A stretch of 64,000 bases of DNA from CAZMCC01 sp964564695 (GCA_964564695.1 CAZMCC010000006.1:1-64000); one strand, 5' to 3'; positions 1 to 8,573 are shown, counted from the stretch's first letter. Notes: a model not told the origin generated them from the letters alone. Numbers and translations: made by a program.

Positions 1-1
1 C

Positions 2-193
2 CTGGAGTTCATCGGCAAGGACCTGCCGCCCGACGTCCTCGCCGGCTGTGCGGCGCGTGCGCCGTACGCCGCCCTGGAGTTCATCGGCAAGGACCTGCCG
101 CCCGACGTCCTCGCCGGCTGTGCGGCGTGTGAGCCGTCCGCCGCCCTGCGGTTCATCGGCAAGGACCTGCCCGAGGAGGTCCGGGCGTGGATC
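2..193 (+). repeat. Tandem repeat, 72-bp unit, about 2.7 copies visible
   Basis: Units begin at 2, 74 and 146. Units 1 and 2 differ at only a few positions near their ends; unit 3 matches for about 45 bases and then diverges. The period is a multiple of three and stays in the coding frame. The array may extend left of the window. Confidence 0.85.
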
Positions 194-211
194 GAGGCCC
201 GCACCAAGTGA
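2..211 (+). CDS. Repeat protein, C-terminal fragment (5' end outside window)
   Basis: An open frame enters from the left edge and stops at TGA 209-211. It encodes about 2.9 copies of a 24-residue unit with the core LEFIGKDLPPDVLAGCAA; the last copy diverges to an ending rich in Glu and Arg. The first two copies are almost identical in DNA, which points to recent tandem duplication. I do not recognise the family. The regular alternation of hydrophobic and charged residues suggests a helical solenoid. It lies just upstream of the phage helix-turn-helix gene on the same strand. Confidence 0.55.
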   Translation: MEFIGKDLPPDVLAGCAARAPYAALEFIGKDLPPDVLAGCAACEPSAALRFIGKDLPEEVRAWIEARTK

Positions 212-263
212 CCCGCTCTCTCACCCCGCACCGGCCCGAGAGGTCCGGGCGGGGTTTGCCCAC

Positions 264-1352
264 ATGACCGACCCCGCCCCCAACCAACCCGACGGCGCAG
301 CGACCCAGCACACCACGGTCATCCGCGGTGATCAGCCGGTCCTGCACGTCACGTTCGCTCAACCCGACGACGGCCGGTGGTTCCGGCTGCTCAACTCGCT
401 CATCGACAGCGGCGCGTGGGGCCGTCTGTCTGACTCGGCGTGCCGCACGCTCGTCGTGCTGGCTCGCCACGCCTCTGCCGACGGCACCTCTTTGCCGTCG
501 CTGGCGACGCTCAAGGAACAGGCGGGCCTCTCGAAGTCCGCCGTGTACGAAGCTCTGAAGGAGCTGGCCGCCGGGGATCGGCCGCTCATCCGCAAGATCC
601 CCACGGGCCGGGCCTGGGAGCTGTTCCCCGGTCGCCCGTTCGCACGCCGTGGCCTGCCCGGGCGCGGGACACCGACACCCACCACGCCCGCGTCCGGGAG
701 GCCGTTCCTCTCCCCGCAGTCCGCCACGGTGGACCCGCCGGCGGATGGCCGGGGATGCCAGTCCGCCGGGGCGGGCGCGGAGTCCGCCCAGCCGGACAGA
801 AAGTCCGCCACGGCGGACCTGCTCTTAAGACCAGACTTAGACCTCGTCGTCGACAGGTCGGTGTTCGACGAGAGCGGCGACGTGGGGGTCGGCGACGACG
901 TCGGCGGCGTTGATGAGGAGGCGGCTAGGAGGCTGCAGCAGATCGGCGTGAAGCGTGTCGCGATCTCCGACCTGGTCCGGCGGAACGGCGCCGAGGCCGT
1001 GCTGACCGCGCTGGCGAACACCGAGTACAAGGTCGGGGTCCGGCAGATCAAGACGACGCCGCGGCAGTACTTCTTCAACTCGCTGAGCAACCGCTACCCG
1101 CTCTTCGCCGAGGTGGAGCGGCAGCAGGCCGCGCTCGACGCGGCCAAGGCCCTGTGCGCGAAAGTGTCGCCGCACATGACCAAGGCGGATCTGCAGCTCA
1201 TCACGCGCGGGCTCAAGAACTGGCGCGGGGTGTGCCGGGTCGCGGGCTTCAAGGACCGGGCGCGCATCGAGGCGATCGGCGCCGAGGAAGCGCCCCGCCT
1301 GGCGGCGTGGCTGGTGGAGCAGGCGTCGATCGCGGCGGGGGCGCACTCATGA
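264..1352 (+). CDS. Helix-turn-helix phage replication-type protein
   Basis: This 362-residue protein has a winged helix-turn-helix segment at about residues 60-115; the recognition part is near 79-101 (SLATLKEQAGLSKSAVYEAL). Such domains occur in phage replication initiators and DNA-binding proteins. The middle is rich in Pro and Gly and probably disordered; the C-terminal 130 residues are conserved-looking and helical. The frame stays open upstream to 48, but that part is a shadow of the preceding repeat gene, so the ATG at 264 is chosen. The stop overlaps the next gene by ATGA. A replication or regulatory role is inferred. Confidence 0.7.
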   Translation: MTDPAPNQPDGAATQHTTVIRGDQPVLHVTFAQPDDGRWFRLLNSLIDSGAWGRLSDSACRTLVVLARHASADGTSLPSLATLKEQAGLSKSAVYEALKELAAGDRPLIRKIPTGRAWELFPGRPFARRGLPGRGTPTPTTPASGRPFLSPQSATVDPPADGRGCQSAGAGAESAQPDRKSATADLLLRPDLDLVVDRSVFDESGDVGVGDDVGGVDEEAARRLQQIGVKRVAISDLVRRNGAEAVLTALANTEYKVGVRQIKTTPRQYFFNSLSNRYPLFAEVERQQAALDAAKALCAKVSPHMTKADLQLITRGLKNWRGVCRVAGFKDRARIEAIGAEEAPRLAAWLVEQASIAAGAHS

Positions 1353-1564
1353 GCATCGTAACGAGCGCCTCCTTGCGGTGCGACGGCTGCCGCAAGGTCT
1401 TCGACCCACCAGCGACAGGGGCAACGGCGAATGAGACCCGGGCCGCGGCCGAGATCGCGGGCTGGGCCGGCATGTATGTCAGCAAAGAGGGCAAACGGGA
1501 TTACTGCTCAACGTGTGCACGAGCGGCGCGTGCTGTTGGTGCTGCGGAGAGGCGCGAGGGTTAA
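1349..1564 (+). CDS. Small zinc-ribbon-like protein
   Basis: This 71-residue product starts with the ATG of an ATGA overlap with the preceding stop, so the two are probably translationally coupled. It has two CxxC pairs (CDGC near residue 11, CSTC near residue 54) that could bind one zinc ion. No specific family is recognised. It belongs to the overlapping early gene run. Confidence 0.65.
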   Translation: MSIVTSASLRCDGCRKVFDPPATGATANETRAAAEIAGWAGMYVSKEGKRDYCSTCARAARAVGAAERREG

Positions 1565-1582
1565 GGGGTGAAGGAGCATGAC

Positions 1583-2176
1583 GTGGCGAAGCAGAAGGAC
1601 AACTGGCACGAGAGTTACCGCGAGAAACCGTTCACCCTGGGGGTGTCGAACCAGCTCCGGTATCTGAGCTGGAAGCGGGCCGAGCTCATCAAGGAGCGCA
1701 GGGCGAGGTTCACGAAGCGCGACGAGCTGCTGGCCAAGCTCTACAAGCCCGATCCCGGGGACAAGGACCAGACTGGCAAGCTCAAGGTACAGCACTCCGA
1801 CGTGGTGCGGGACATCGAGGACCTGGCGACGTCGATCAAGTGGCACGACGACGAGTTCGAGAACGTCGTCAACCACGCCGACGACGCGAACCTGTACCCC
1901 GACGACGGCGCCGTGCCAACGCCGCCGAAGGAGATCTTCGCGCCCAAGGAGAAGCCGGAGCCCAAGCCCGAGAAGAAGGGCGACAAGGCCGACGGCCGCG
2001 ACCCCGCGAAGGACGACGACAAGGAGACGGGTCACCTGCACGGCGACGCGGGTGGCAAGCCCCAGCAGCCCGTCGGCGTCCCCGACGACAAACCGCCCGC
2101 GGCGCCCGCGCGCAAGCCGCTCGAGGGCAGGGCCGTCGACTCCGGCGGCCGCCCCAAGAAGAAGGCCGGCAAGTAA
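1583..2176 (+). CDS. Hypothetical phage protein with charged C-terminal tail
   Basis: GTG at 1583 is preferred because AAGGAG lies at 1571-1576 with 6 bases between; a GTG at 1568 is the alternative. The first 95 residues are helical and charged, with a coiled-coil look. The rest is a low-complexity tail of Lys, Pro, Asp and Glu. The family is not recognised. It lies directly ahead of the ParB-like gene in the early cluster. Confidence 0.6.
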   Translation: MAKQKDNWHESYREKPFTLGVSNQLRYLSWKRAELIKERRARFTKRDELLAKLYKPDPGDKDQTGKLKVQHSDVVRDIEDLATSIKWHDDEFENVVNHADDANLYPDDGAVPTPPKEIFAPKEKPEPKPEKKGDKADGRDPAKDDDKETGHLHGDAGGKPQQPVGVPDDKPPAAPARKPLEGRAVDSGGRPKKKAGK

Positions 2177-2215
2177 CCGCGTCATCACCACTCGCACCCA
2201 CCTGGAGCATCCACC

Positions 2216-4018
2216 ATGCCCGCCACGAAGAAGAAGCCCGCCAAGAAGGGGAAGGCCGCGGCCGCCCCGGCGCCCAAGCTGCCCCCGATCAAGCTCGCCG
2301 ACAACCTTCCGGCCCTCATGTGGGACCAGGTCCCGCTCAAAGATCTGTGGATCGACGACAATCGCGACCGCGACGCCGCGCTTGAGGACCGGCAGATCCG
2401 CTCGTTCGCCGAGTCGATCGCCGCCCGCGGCCAGCTGCAGCCTGTGCTCATCACCAAGCTCGGGGCGCCGAAGGGCAGGTGGCGCGTGGTCGCCGGCGTG
2501 CGCCGCGTCAAGGCGATGCGCATGCTCAACCTCGAGCAGTGCGACGCGACCGCCGCCAGCTTCAAGACCGAGGATGAAGTCCTCGCCGCGATGGCCACTG
2601 AGAACCTGCATCGCCAGGACCTCAACCCCGCCGAGGAGGCCAACGCCGTCGCTCACCTGCTCGAGGCGGTGGCGTTCGACGCGGCGATCGCTGCGGGCGC
2701 ATCCAGTGGGACGAGGCCCTTCACCCGCGAACTCGCGGATGACCTGCTCCGCAAAGGCGGCGTGGCGTTGGACGCCTACCAGCACGACCTGCTCCTGCAG
2801 CCGCGCGTGCACGCCCATGCGATCGAGCTCGTCGCCGCCCGCCTGGCAAAGTCGCCCACGTGGGTGCGTGACCGTGCGTTCCTCGGCCGGCTCGACGGCA
2901 AGGCCCGCGACCTGGTGCTGTCTGGCGAGCTCCCCCTCGCCAGTGCCCGCATCATCGCCCAGGTCGCCGACCCGAAAGTCCGGGATGACCTGGCCCGCCA
3001 GGCGGTGAAGGACCCGCGGGACACCTACCACGGGCGCCCGATGACAACCGAGCGCGTGCAGCAGATCGCCAGCGAGTACCTGTTCTCGCTCGGCAGCGTG
3101 CCCTGGAAGCTCGAGGAGCCGTTCGCCGGCAAGATCGCGTGCGCAGCGTGCCCGCACAACTCGAACAACAACCCGGGCCTGTTCGAGCACGGCGTCAGCG
3201 CCCGACTCTCCACCCGCATCGACGGCGAGCGATCGAAAGCCGAGGGCGCCGCCGGCATCTGCAGCAACCACGCGTGCTTCCGCGAGAAGTCGACCGCCGC
3301 CAACGGGGCGGTCAACCGAGTGGCCACCAAGGCCTTGCTCACGATCAAGGGCAAGCCCACCGACGCTGCGGCGACGGCCGCCGCGGGCCCTCTGACCCCC
3401 AAGTACATCAACCGCTCGGCCGTCGCTCACCGCGTGAAGCAGAAGGCGGAGCGTCAGCGTGCCTTCGGGAAGCCCAAGAGCACGAAGGCCTCAACGCACC
3501 CAGCGGTGAACCGCGTGGATGATCAGAAGCGTGAGGCCGAGCACAAATGGAAGAACGCGGCGTACGCGTGGGTCGACAAGAAGGTCAACCCGGTGCTTTC
3601 GAAGTGGCTCAAGGCTCGGCCCGGCGCGTGGCTGCTCTTCGAGCTGCTCACGAAGCACGAGCTGTTCCAGAAGATCGGCAACCAGCACGGGGCCAAGGTG
3701 CTGCAGTCGCCGGCGTGGAAGGAGCTGGTCGGGCTGCTCAAGGCCCCGAGCTGGGAGGCGGCGCTGAAAATCGAGGCGGGCGCGAAGCGGAGCTTCGGGC
3801 TGCTCGACTCCTGGTACGCGGCGAACAACGGCACCGCGGCCTCGCTCGTCGAGCTGCTTGAGCTCGACGTCGACACGCCGTTCCCGACGCTCGACGACTT
3901 CCTGCCGGCCAAGGACAAGGCGAAGCCTGAAGCGAAGGCCGCGGCGAAGCCCAAGGCTGGCAAGGCCAAGTCCGCCGTCGACGCCGAAGAGGACGAGCTC
4001 GAAGCGGAGGATGACTAA
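2216..4018 (+). CDS. ParB/RepB-like DNA-binding protein
   Basis: This 600-residue protein has a Lys/Ala-rich start and a ParB N-terminal domain at about residues 35-140. It includes the GVRRVKAM segment at 94-101 and ENLHRQDLNP at 129-138, the signature loop of the family. A ParB-type helix-turn-helix region follows. A cysteine cluster (C309, C312, C349, C354) probably binds zinc, as in related mobile-element proteins. Family members bind DNA and some act as CTPases or nucleases; the role here (partition, regulation or nicking) is not decided by sequence. TAATG overlap links it to the next gene. Confidence 0.8.
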   Translation: MPATKKKPAKKGKAAAAPAPKLPPIKLADNLPALMWDQVPLKDLWIDDNRDRDAALEDRQIRSFAESIAARGQLQPVLITKLGAPKGRWRVVAGVRRVKAMRMLNLEQCDATAASFKTEDEVLAAMATENLHRQDLNPAEEANAVAHLLEAVAFDAAIAAGASSGTRPFTRELADDLLRKGGVALDAYQHDLLLQPRVHAHAIELVAARLAKSPTWVRDRAFLGRLDGKARDLVLSGELPLASARIIAQVADPKVRDDLARQAVKDPRDTYHGRPMTTERVQQIASEYLFSLGSVPWKLEEPFAGKIACAACPHNSNNNPGLFEHGVSARLSTRIDGERSKAEGAAGICSNHACFREKSTAANGAVNRVATKALLTIKGKPTDAAATAAAGPLTPKYINRSAVAHRVKQKAERQRAFGKPKSTKASTHPAVNRVDDQKREAEHKWKNAAYAWVDKKVNPVLSKWLKARPGAWLLFELLTKHELFQKIGNQHGAKVLQSPAWKELVGLLKAPSWEAALKIEAGAKRSFGLLDSWYAANNGTAASLVELLELDVDTPFPTLDDFLPAKDKAKPEAKAAAKPKAGKAKSAVDAEEDELEAEDD

Positions 4019-4425
4019 TGGGCGCCATGTGCCCCGACTGCGGGACGGTGCTGCTCACCAACCCCGGCTTGACAACCGGCGGGCAGTGCCTCAACTGCGG
4101 ATACCCGACGAAGCGGACGGTGCAGGAACCGGCCTCTCCGCCCCCGCGGTTCGAGGCAGAGCCCTTGGTCCTGGCTTCGGGGACCGACGACGCCAAGCCC
4201 GCCAAGCCACCCACCAAGCCCAGCGACGTCGAGCGGCTCCGCTTGATGGCCGACGTCGCCACCGAGGTCTGGCTCTGCCGCCACATCGTCAACCAGATCA
4301 CCGCGACCGACGCTCGCGGCAACGCGGCGCTCACGCAGATCGTCGGCCACCTGGACGAGGCCCGCAAGCTCTTCGAGCAGGCCTCCATCCCCTACCCGAG
4401 CCTCAACCAGGAGCCCGGCCGGTGA
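4018..4425 (+). CDS. Zinc-ribbon hypothetical protein
   Basis: This 135-residue protein has an N-terminal zinc ribbon with CxxC at residues 5-8 and 24-27 (spacing 15). A helical C-terminal part follows (ERLRLMADVATEVWLCRHIV onward). Start and upstream stop overlap in TAATG. Function unknown; such ribbons often bind nucleic acid or a partner protein. Confidence 0.65.
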   Translation: MGAMCPDCGTVLLTNPGLTTGGQCLNCGYPTKRTVQEPASPPPRFEAEPLVLASGTDDAKPAKPPTKPSDVERLRLMADVATEVWLCRHIVNQITATDARGNAALTQIVGHLDEARKLFEQASIPYPSLNQEPGR

Positions 4426-4760
4426 GCCACTACCCCCACACCCGCCCGCGCCGGGTCGCACCGCCGCCGGCCGACCTGCAGTCACGCTCGGTCGCGGAGC
4501 AGCAGGTCTACTGGAACGACCGCCTCAACTCGGCGCTCAACGCCGACGAGTACCACCAGGCCGAGGTCGACGAGTGCCGCCGGCACCTGATGTGCCTGGT
4601 GCAGCGACGGCTCGACCAGGTCGAGCTGCGGGCGTCCGCGTTCGAACGGCTGCTCCGTCGGATCGACACCGCCCTCAGAGCCCAGGACCAACGGCGGCTG
4701 CTCGCCCGCGTGCGGGAGATCGCGGCCGTCCTCAAGCAACACGAAGGAGACCCCCAGTGA
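4422..4760 (+). CDS. Hypothetical phage protein
   Basis: The 112-residue product uses GTG in a GTGA overlap with the previous stop. It is strongly helical and Arg-rich with a coiled-coil character through most of its length. No family recognised. The overlaps on both sides place it firmly in the early operon. Confidence 0.6.
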   Translation: MSHYPHTRPRRVAPPPADLQSRSVAEQQVYWNDRLNSALNADEYHQAEVDECRRHLMCLVQRRLDQVELRASAFERLLRRIDTALRAQDQRRLLARVREIAAVLKQHEGDPQ

Positions 4761-5407
4761 GCACCGGAGAACGACTCCCGCTCGAGCGGGCGGATGCCGC
4801 GGCGGACGCCATCATGCGGATGTGGGGGCTCGGGCAGCCGCACTACCAGGTGGTCGGGTCCATTCGTCGGCGACGGCCGCTCGTCGGCGATGTCGAGATG
4901 ATCGGGCCGGCCCAGCCGGCGGGCGAGACTGCCGGGCTCTTTACCCCGGCGGCTCCCGACACCCTCTTCGACGCGATCGATGCCAGCATCGGCAAGGGCC
5001 ACGTCATCGCCGTGAGGGGCGCGAAGCCCCACTTCCTGGCGTGCTCACTGCGGATCGTGTTGCGAGACACCGTCGGGGGCGGGCGCGTCGAGTTCCCCGT
5101 CGAGGTCTTCCGCTACGCCGCCGACGGCTCGAACCGCGGGTGGATCGAGCTCATGCGCACCGGCCCGTCGGAGCTCGGGATCTTGTTCCTGTCACGGTGG
5201 AAGTCCGTGTACGGCATCAGCCCCGAGGGGAAGGCGTCGATCGACGGGCACCTGGTCGATGCCCGCGGCGTGCGGATACCCACGCCCACCGAGGACGACT
5301 GCTGGCGGCTGTGCGACCTGCGGCCCGTCGATCCCGAGCGCCGGGATGTGTACACCGAGGCTTGGAAGAAGCGCGAGTCGGACTCGCGCCGGGAGGTGCT
5401 GCGGTGA
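4757..5407 (+). CDS. DNA polymerase X-like nucleotidyltransferase
   Basis: GTG at 4757 overlaps the previous stop and has AAGGAGA seven bases upstream. The 216-residue protein carries the polymerase-beta fold signature GSIRRRRPLVGDVEM at residues 34-48, with the paired carboxylates D45 and E47. A likely third acid lies in RVEFPVEV. Toward the end, LFLSRWKSVYGISPEG and EDDCWRLCDLRPVDP resemble the thumb and closing segments of bacterial PolX. The 8-kDa DNA-binding domain and PHP nuclease domain are missing, so it is a minimal palm/thumb enzyme. A role in phage repair or end-filling is inferred. Confidence 0.7.
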   Translation: MSTGERLPLERADAAADAIMRMWGLGQPHYQVVGSIRRRRPLVGDVEMIGPAQPAGETAGLFTPAAPDTLFDAIDASIGKGHVIAVRGAKPHFLACSLRIVLRDTVGGGRVEFPVEVFRYAADGSNRGWIELMRTGPSELGILFLSRWKSVYGISPEGKASIDGHLVDARGVRIPTPTEDDCWRLCDLRPVDPERRDVYTEAWKKRESDSRREVLR

Positions 5408-5790
5408 GCACGATCAACACAGAGCTTCGAGCCGTTGGGGACGCGATCACGTCCCGATGCGTCGCGTTCGAGAACCACCTGTGCGGCCGGCCGGTGAAGG
5501 CGCGAGCCGTCGTCAAGAACGCGGGCGGCTACCGGCTGTGCTTCATGCGCAATGAGGGGAAGGCGGGCTGGAGCCTCTGGTTCGCCGAGCCCAGCGAGTC
5601 GGGCGCGGAAGGGGCGCTGCTGCGGGACCGGTCGATCGACAACAAGGTGGTCGCGGTCGGGATGTTCCGCGATCTCGTCGCGGCGATCGACACCGCGGTG
5701 TCCGGGACGATCACCGCCACCCGCAGCGCCGTCGAGCAGTTCGACCGTGAGTTCCCGGAGCTGGCGCCGAAGCCGGAGGGCACGGCTTGA
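5404..5790 (+). CDS. Hypothetical phage protein
   Basis: This 128-residue product begins at GTG in a GTGA overlap. It has a mixed alpha/beta pattern with two Cys near residues 16-24 and no clear motif. It lies between the nucleotidyltransferase and the RusA resolvase. Confidence 0.6.
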   Translation: MSTINTELRAVGDAITSRCVAFENHLCGRPVKARAVVKNAGGYRLCFMRNEGKAGWSLWFAEPSESGAEGALLRDRSIDNKVVAVGMFRDLVAAIDTAVSGTITATRSAVEQFDREFPELAPKPEGTA

Positions 5791-6419
5791 CGCTCTTCAT
5801 CCCCATCACCCGCATCGAGTTCAGCGTGGCCGGCGTCCCCGCGGGCCGGCCACGCCCGCGGGCGCGGGCCGTGAAGACGAAGGGCGGCAAGTGGATCGCC
5901 ACGATCTACCAGCCCAAGCGCGGCAAGTCGAAGCACGGCGACTGGGGCAACGCCGAGCACTGGTACGCCGCGGTCAAGGCCGCGGCCCTCAACCAGCTCC
6001 CGCCCGAGCCCTGGGTCGGGCCCGTGCAGCTCGACGTCGACGCGTACTTCCCGCGGCCTGGCCGGCTGCTGAAGAAGTCGTCGCCGGCGGGGCGCATCCC
6101 GCACGAGGGCAAGCCCGACCGCGACAACATCGACAAGTCGGTGATGGACGCCCTGAAGGCGGTCGGGCTGCTGAAGGACGACTCGCAGGTATGCGCCGGC
6201 CGCATCACGAAGTGGTACGTGGCGCAGGGATGCCAGCCTGGGGTCCGCATCCGCGCCATCAAGCTCTCGGACGGGTGGGACGGCCGCGAGGCGATCGTCC
6301 GCACCATCGCCGGCGAGCTCGAGCGCCACGCCGCGGGCGCCCGCCAAGCCGGCCAGCTCGCCTCCCTCGACCCCACCGACATGCTGCAGATCGCCGAGCA
6401 GCTAAGGAGCACGCTGTGA
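5787..6419 (+). CDS. rusA: RusA-family Holliday junction resolvase
   Basis: The start is TTG in a TTGA overlap, with GGAGGG six bases upstream. The 210-residue protein has the RusA active-site pattern: KPDRDNIDKSVMDAL (D111, D113, N114, D116, K117, D121) followed by DD at 131-132. These residues bind magnesium and cut four-way junctions. RusA proteins of phages resolve recombination or replication intermediates before packaging. About 75 residues after the core, including a C-terminal helix, exceed the usual RusA length of about 120-140. Confidence 0.88.
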   Translation: MTLFIPITRIEFSVAGVPAGRPRPRARAVKTKGGKWIATIYQPKRGKSKHGDWGNAEHWYAAVKAAALNQLPPEPWVGPVQLDVDAYFPRPGRLLKKSSPAGRIPHEGKPDRDNIDKSVMDALKAVGLLKDDSQVCAGRITKWYVAQGCQPGVRIRAIKLSDGWDGREAIVRTIAGELERHAAGARQAGQLASLDPTDMLQIAEQLRSTL

Positions 6420-6736
6420 AGAAGAGCATGGCCATGCGGGCGTCTGAAGCGCAGATCAGCACCAGCAGGGTGAACGCCGATCGGGCCAGCCTCGATCGAC
6501 ATGACTGGAAGGTCGGCGAAGAGGACCGCTGGTACATCAACGGCTACGTCGCCTGCCGCTCTGGTGCCCATGTGAACGTCAACGCGAATTGGAGCTTCGG
6601 GGTGTTCATGTACGTGAAGTGGCAAGGCCGCGAGTACCGCTTCCGCGTTGACGAGAAGTGCGGCTCGGTTGAGTCGCTGCGCCGCGCCGCCGTCGTGTTC
6701 GCCGCTCGTGTCGTCAAGGGAGCTCGCCCGCGATGA
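6416..6736 (+). CDS. Hypothetical phage protein
   Basis: GTG at 6416 has AAGGAG six bases upstream and overlaps the RusA stop. The 106-residue product has a beta-rich middle (GVFMYVKWQGREYRFRVDEK) and a basic start. Family unknown. It overlaps the methyltransferase gene by ATGA. Confidence 0.6.
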   Translation: MKKSMAMRASEAQISTSRVNADRASLDRHDWKVGEEDRWYINGYVACRSGAHVNVNANWSFGVFMYVKWQGREYRFRVDEKCGSVESLRRAAVVFAARVVKGARPR

Positions 6737-7818
6737 GGCCGCTCGAGATGATCATCAAGGCGCTCGCCCCCTGGCTGGGCGGGAAGCGCACGCTCGGCGA
6801 GGACATCGCCGTCGAGCTGGGCACGCACTCGCAGTTCATCGACTTGGCGTGCGGATCGCTGGCCGTGCTGCTTGCGAAGCAGCCGGCCACGAAGGAGACG
6901 GTCAACGACCTGCACGGGGACATCACAAACCTGGCGTACGTCGTCCAGCACCAGCCGGCGGCCGAGCTGCTCTACGAGCGCCTGCAGCGAGTCGTGCTCG
7001 CCGAGGGCATTCTGGACGAGGCCTCGGCCCGCCTGACGAAGATCGGCTGGCCCGAGGTAGTCGACGGCGCCGTCGAGGTCGAGCCCTGGATGGTCGACCG
7101 TGCGTACTGGTACTTCGTGGCCAGCTGGATGGGCCGCAACGGCACCGCCGGCACCGACCGCCCCGACTACCAGATCGCGGTTCGGTGGACCCGCAGCGGT
7201 GGCTCGCCCACGGTGCGGTTCGCCAACGCAGTGCAGTCGCTGCCGGCCTGGCACCGGCGCCTGCAGAACGTGCTCATCCTCCGCCGCGACTACTTCAAGT
7301 TCGCGCACAAGCTCGAGGACCACGCCGACACCGCCATCTACTTCGACCCGCCCCACCCCGCGGAGTCGCGTTCGTCGATCAACGACGACGGCACCGCCAA
7401 CGCGGCGTCGGGCGGAGGAATGTACCTGCACGAGCTATCGCACGCCAATTCGCTCGAGGAGGCCGGCGGTCTCTTCGGGGAGACGAGCTGGCACGGCGAC
7501 TGGCAGGGCACGCTCGAGGCCCGGGCCAAGGGCGCCAAGGTCGACGAGCACCGCCTGGCCGCGGAGATCCTCCGCGAGTACAAGTACGCTCGCATCGTCG
7601 TCAGCACGTACGACTGCCCGCGCTACCGCGAGCTGTACAGCGGCTGGACGTTCATCGACAAGACGCGGCAGAAGCACCTGCACTCGATGGGTGGGCGTGG
7701 CGCTCGGCCCCAGGAAGCGCCCGAGGTCCTGATCGTCAACGGCCCGAGCTTCGCGACCGGCCAGCCCGCGCCCACGGGGCGGCGCCGCGGGCGACGCAAG
7801 ATCGGGGAGGTCATTTAG
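6733..7818 (+). CDS. D12-class adenine-specific DNA methyltransferase
   Basis: The 361-residue protein follows the Dam/D12 layout: APWLGGKRTL at residues 11-20, motif I DLACGS at 37-42, NDLHGD at 58-63, and the catalytic motif FDPPHP at 204-209. The region AYWYFVASWMGRNG and the late YARIVVSTYDCP match phage members. It should methylate the N6 of adenine using S-adenosylmethionine. The usual DPPY is DPPH here, an unusual change at the base-stacking position. The ATG at 6733 overlaps the previous stop; an in-frame ATG at 6748 is possible. A protective role against host restriction is inferred. Confidence 0.82.
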   Translation: MRPLEMIIKALAPWLGGKRTLGEDIAVELGTHSQFIDLACGSLAVLLAKQPATKETVNDLHGDITNLAYVVQHQPAAELLYERLQRVVLAEGILDEASARLTKIGWPEVVDGAVEVEPWMVDRAYWYFVASWMGRNGTAGTDRPDYQIAVRWTRSGGSPTVRFANAVQSLPAWHRRLQNVLILRRDYFKFAHKLEDHADTAIYFDPPHPAESRSSINDDGTANAASGGGMYLHELSHANSLEEAGGLFGETSWHGDWQGTLEARAKGAKVDEHRLAAEILREYKYARIVVSTYDCPRYRELYSGWTFIDKTRQKHLHSMGGRGARPQEAPEVLIVNGPSFATGQPAPTGRRRGRRKIGEVI

Positions 7819-8202
7819 ATGCTGCCGCCCCTGGTTTCCAACTCGACGCAGCGGATCATCCTGGGCGCGTGCCTGCCGGCGGCCAGGCAGTACTCGGCCA
7901 GCGTCAGCCCGATGACGCTGAAGATCGTCCTCTGGACGCTCGCGGCATTCGAGGGAGTCGCCGTATCTCGTCGCCAGCTTGCGACCGCGGCCGGCTGCGG
8001 CCTGCTCACCGTCGACCGTGCCATCAAGGCGCTGCAGGCACGCGGCATCGTCGCCGTCGTGCACGAGCGGAACCCGGGCAAGCCCGCCGTGTTCTCGATC
8101 GACACTGTCGAGCTCGCCGAGGCGGTCGATCTGGAGGGCACGCGACTCATCAAGTTGGCCGATGTCGCCAGGAGCTGTCCCAAGGAGCCGGCATGCCCAT
8201 GA
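7819..8202 (+). CDS. Winged helix DNA-binding protein
   Basis: The 127-residue protein contains a winged-helix segment at about residues 45-95 (LATAAGCGLLTVDRAIKALQ, then a wing ending in AVFSID). It resembles small phage regulators with MarR- or GntR-like helices. Its start directly follows the methyltransferase stop and its end overlaps the HNH gene. Role inferred as regulation. Confidence 0.65.
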   Translation: MLPPLVSNSTQRIILGACLPAARQYSASVSPMTLKIVLWTLAAFEGVAVSRRQLATAAGCGLLTVDRAIKALQARGIVAVVHERNPGKPAVFSIDTVELAEAVDLEGTRLIKLADVARSCPKEPACP

Positions 8203-8573
8203 AGCCCCTCCGCGCCTGCTCAGTACCAGGCTGCCGCAACCTTGGCACGGGCGATCGGTGCGACGAGCACCAGCAGCGCCACGACGCCGCTAAGCCCGCT
8301 TGGGCATCGACCAAGGGCTCGGCGTCGAAGAGGGGCTACGGGGCCAGGTGGAGGCGTCTGCGGCAACTGGTGCTGCACCGTGACCCCATCTGCAGGAAGT
8401 GCTGCAGGGAGGCGTCCACCACGGTCGACCACATCGTGCCCAAGGCACGGGGCGGGGATGACTCGATGGAGAACCTGCAGGGCCTGTGCGCCACGTGTGA
8501 GGCGGCCAAGACGGCCCAGGACGCAGCTGCAGGGCGTGCTCTCAAACGTCGAGGTCGAGGGGGTCGACGGTGA
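8193..8573 (+). CDS. HNH endonuclease
   Basis: ATG at 8193 has AAGGAG five bases upstream. The 126-residue protein has two zinc-type Cys pairs and an HNH core: DPICRKC, then TTVDHIVPKARGG, then NLQGLCATCE. HNH proteins next to terminase genes often assist packaging in HK97-type phages, which fits the location here. The last metal-binding His that normally follows the second CxxC is Glu (CATCEAAKT). Its end overlaps a convergent minus-strand gene by 32 bases. Confidence 0.85.
   Translation: MPMKPLRACSVPGCRNLGTGDRCDEHQQRHDAAKPAWASTKGSASKRGYGARWRRLRQLVLHRDPICRKCCREASTTVDHIVPKARGGDDSMENLQGLCATCEAAKTAQDAAAGRALKRRGRGGRR

Noticed and set aside
48..263. N-terminal extension of the helix-turn-helix gene
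   Set aside because: Arg/Pro/Ser-rich and overlapping the repeat gene in another frame; the ATG at 264 begins protein-like sequence.
1508..3430. Long minus-strand frame opposite the ParB-like gene
   Set aside because: A shadow frame typical of high GC content; no motif and no ribosome-binding site.
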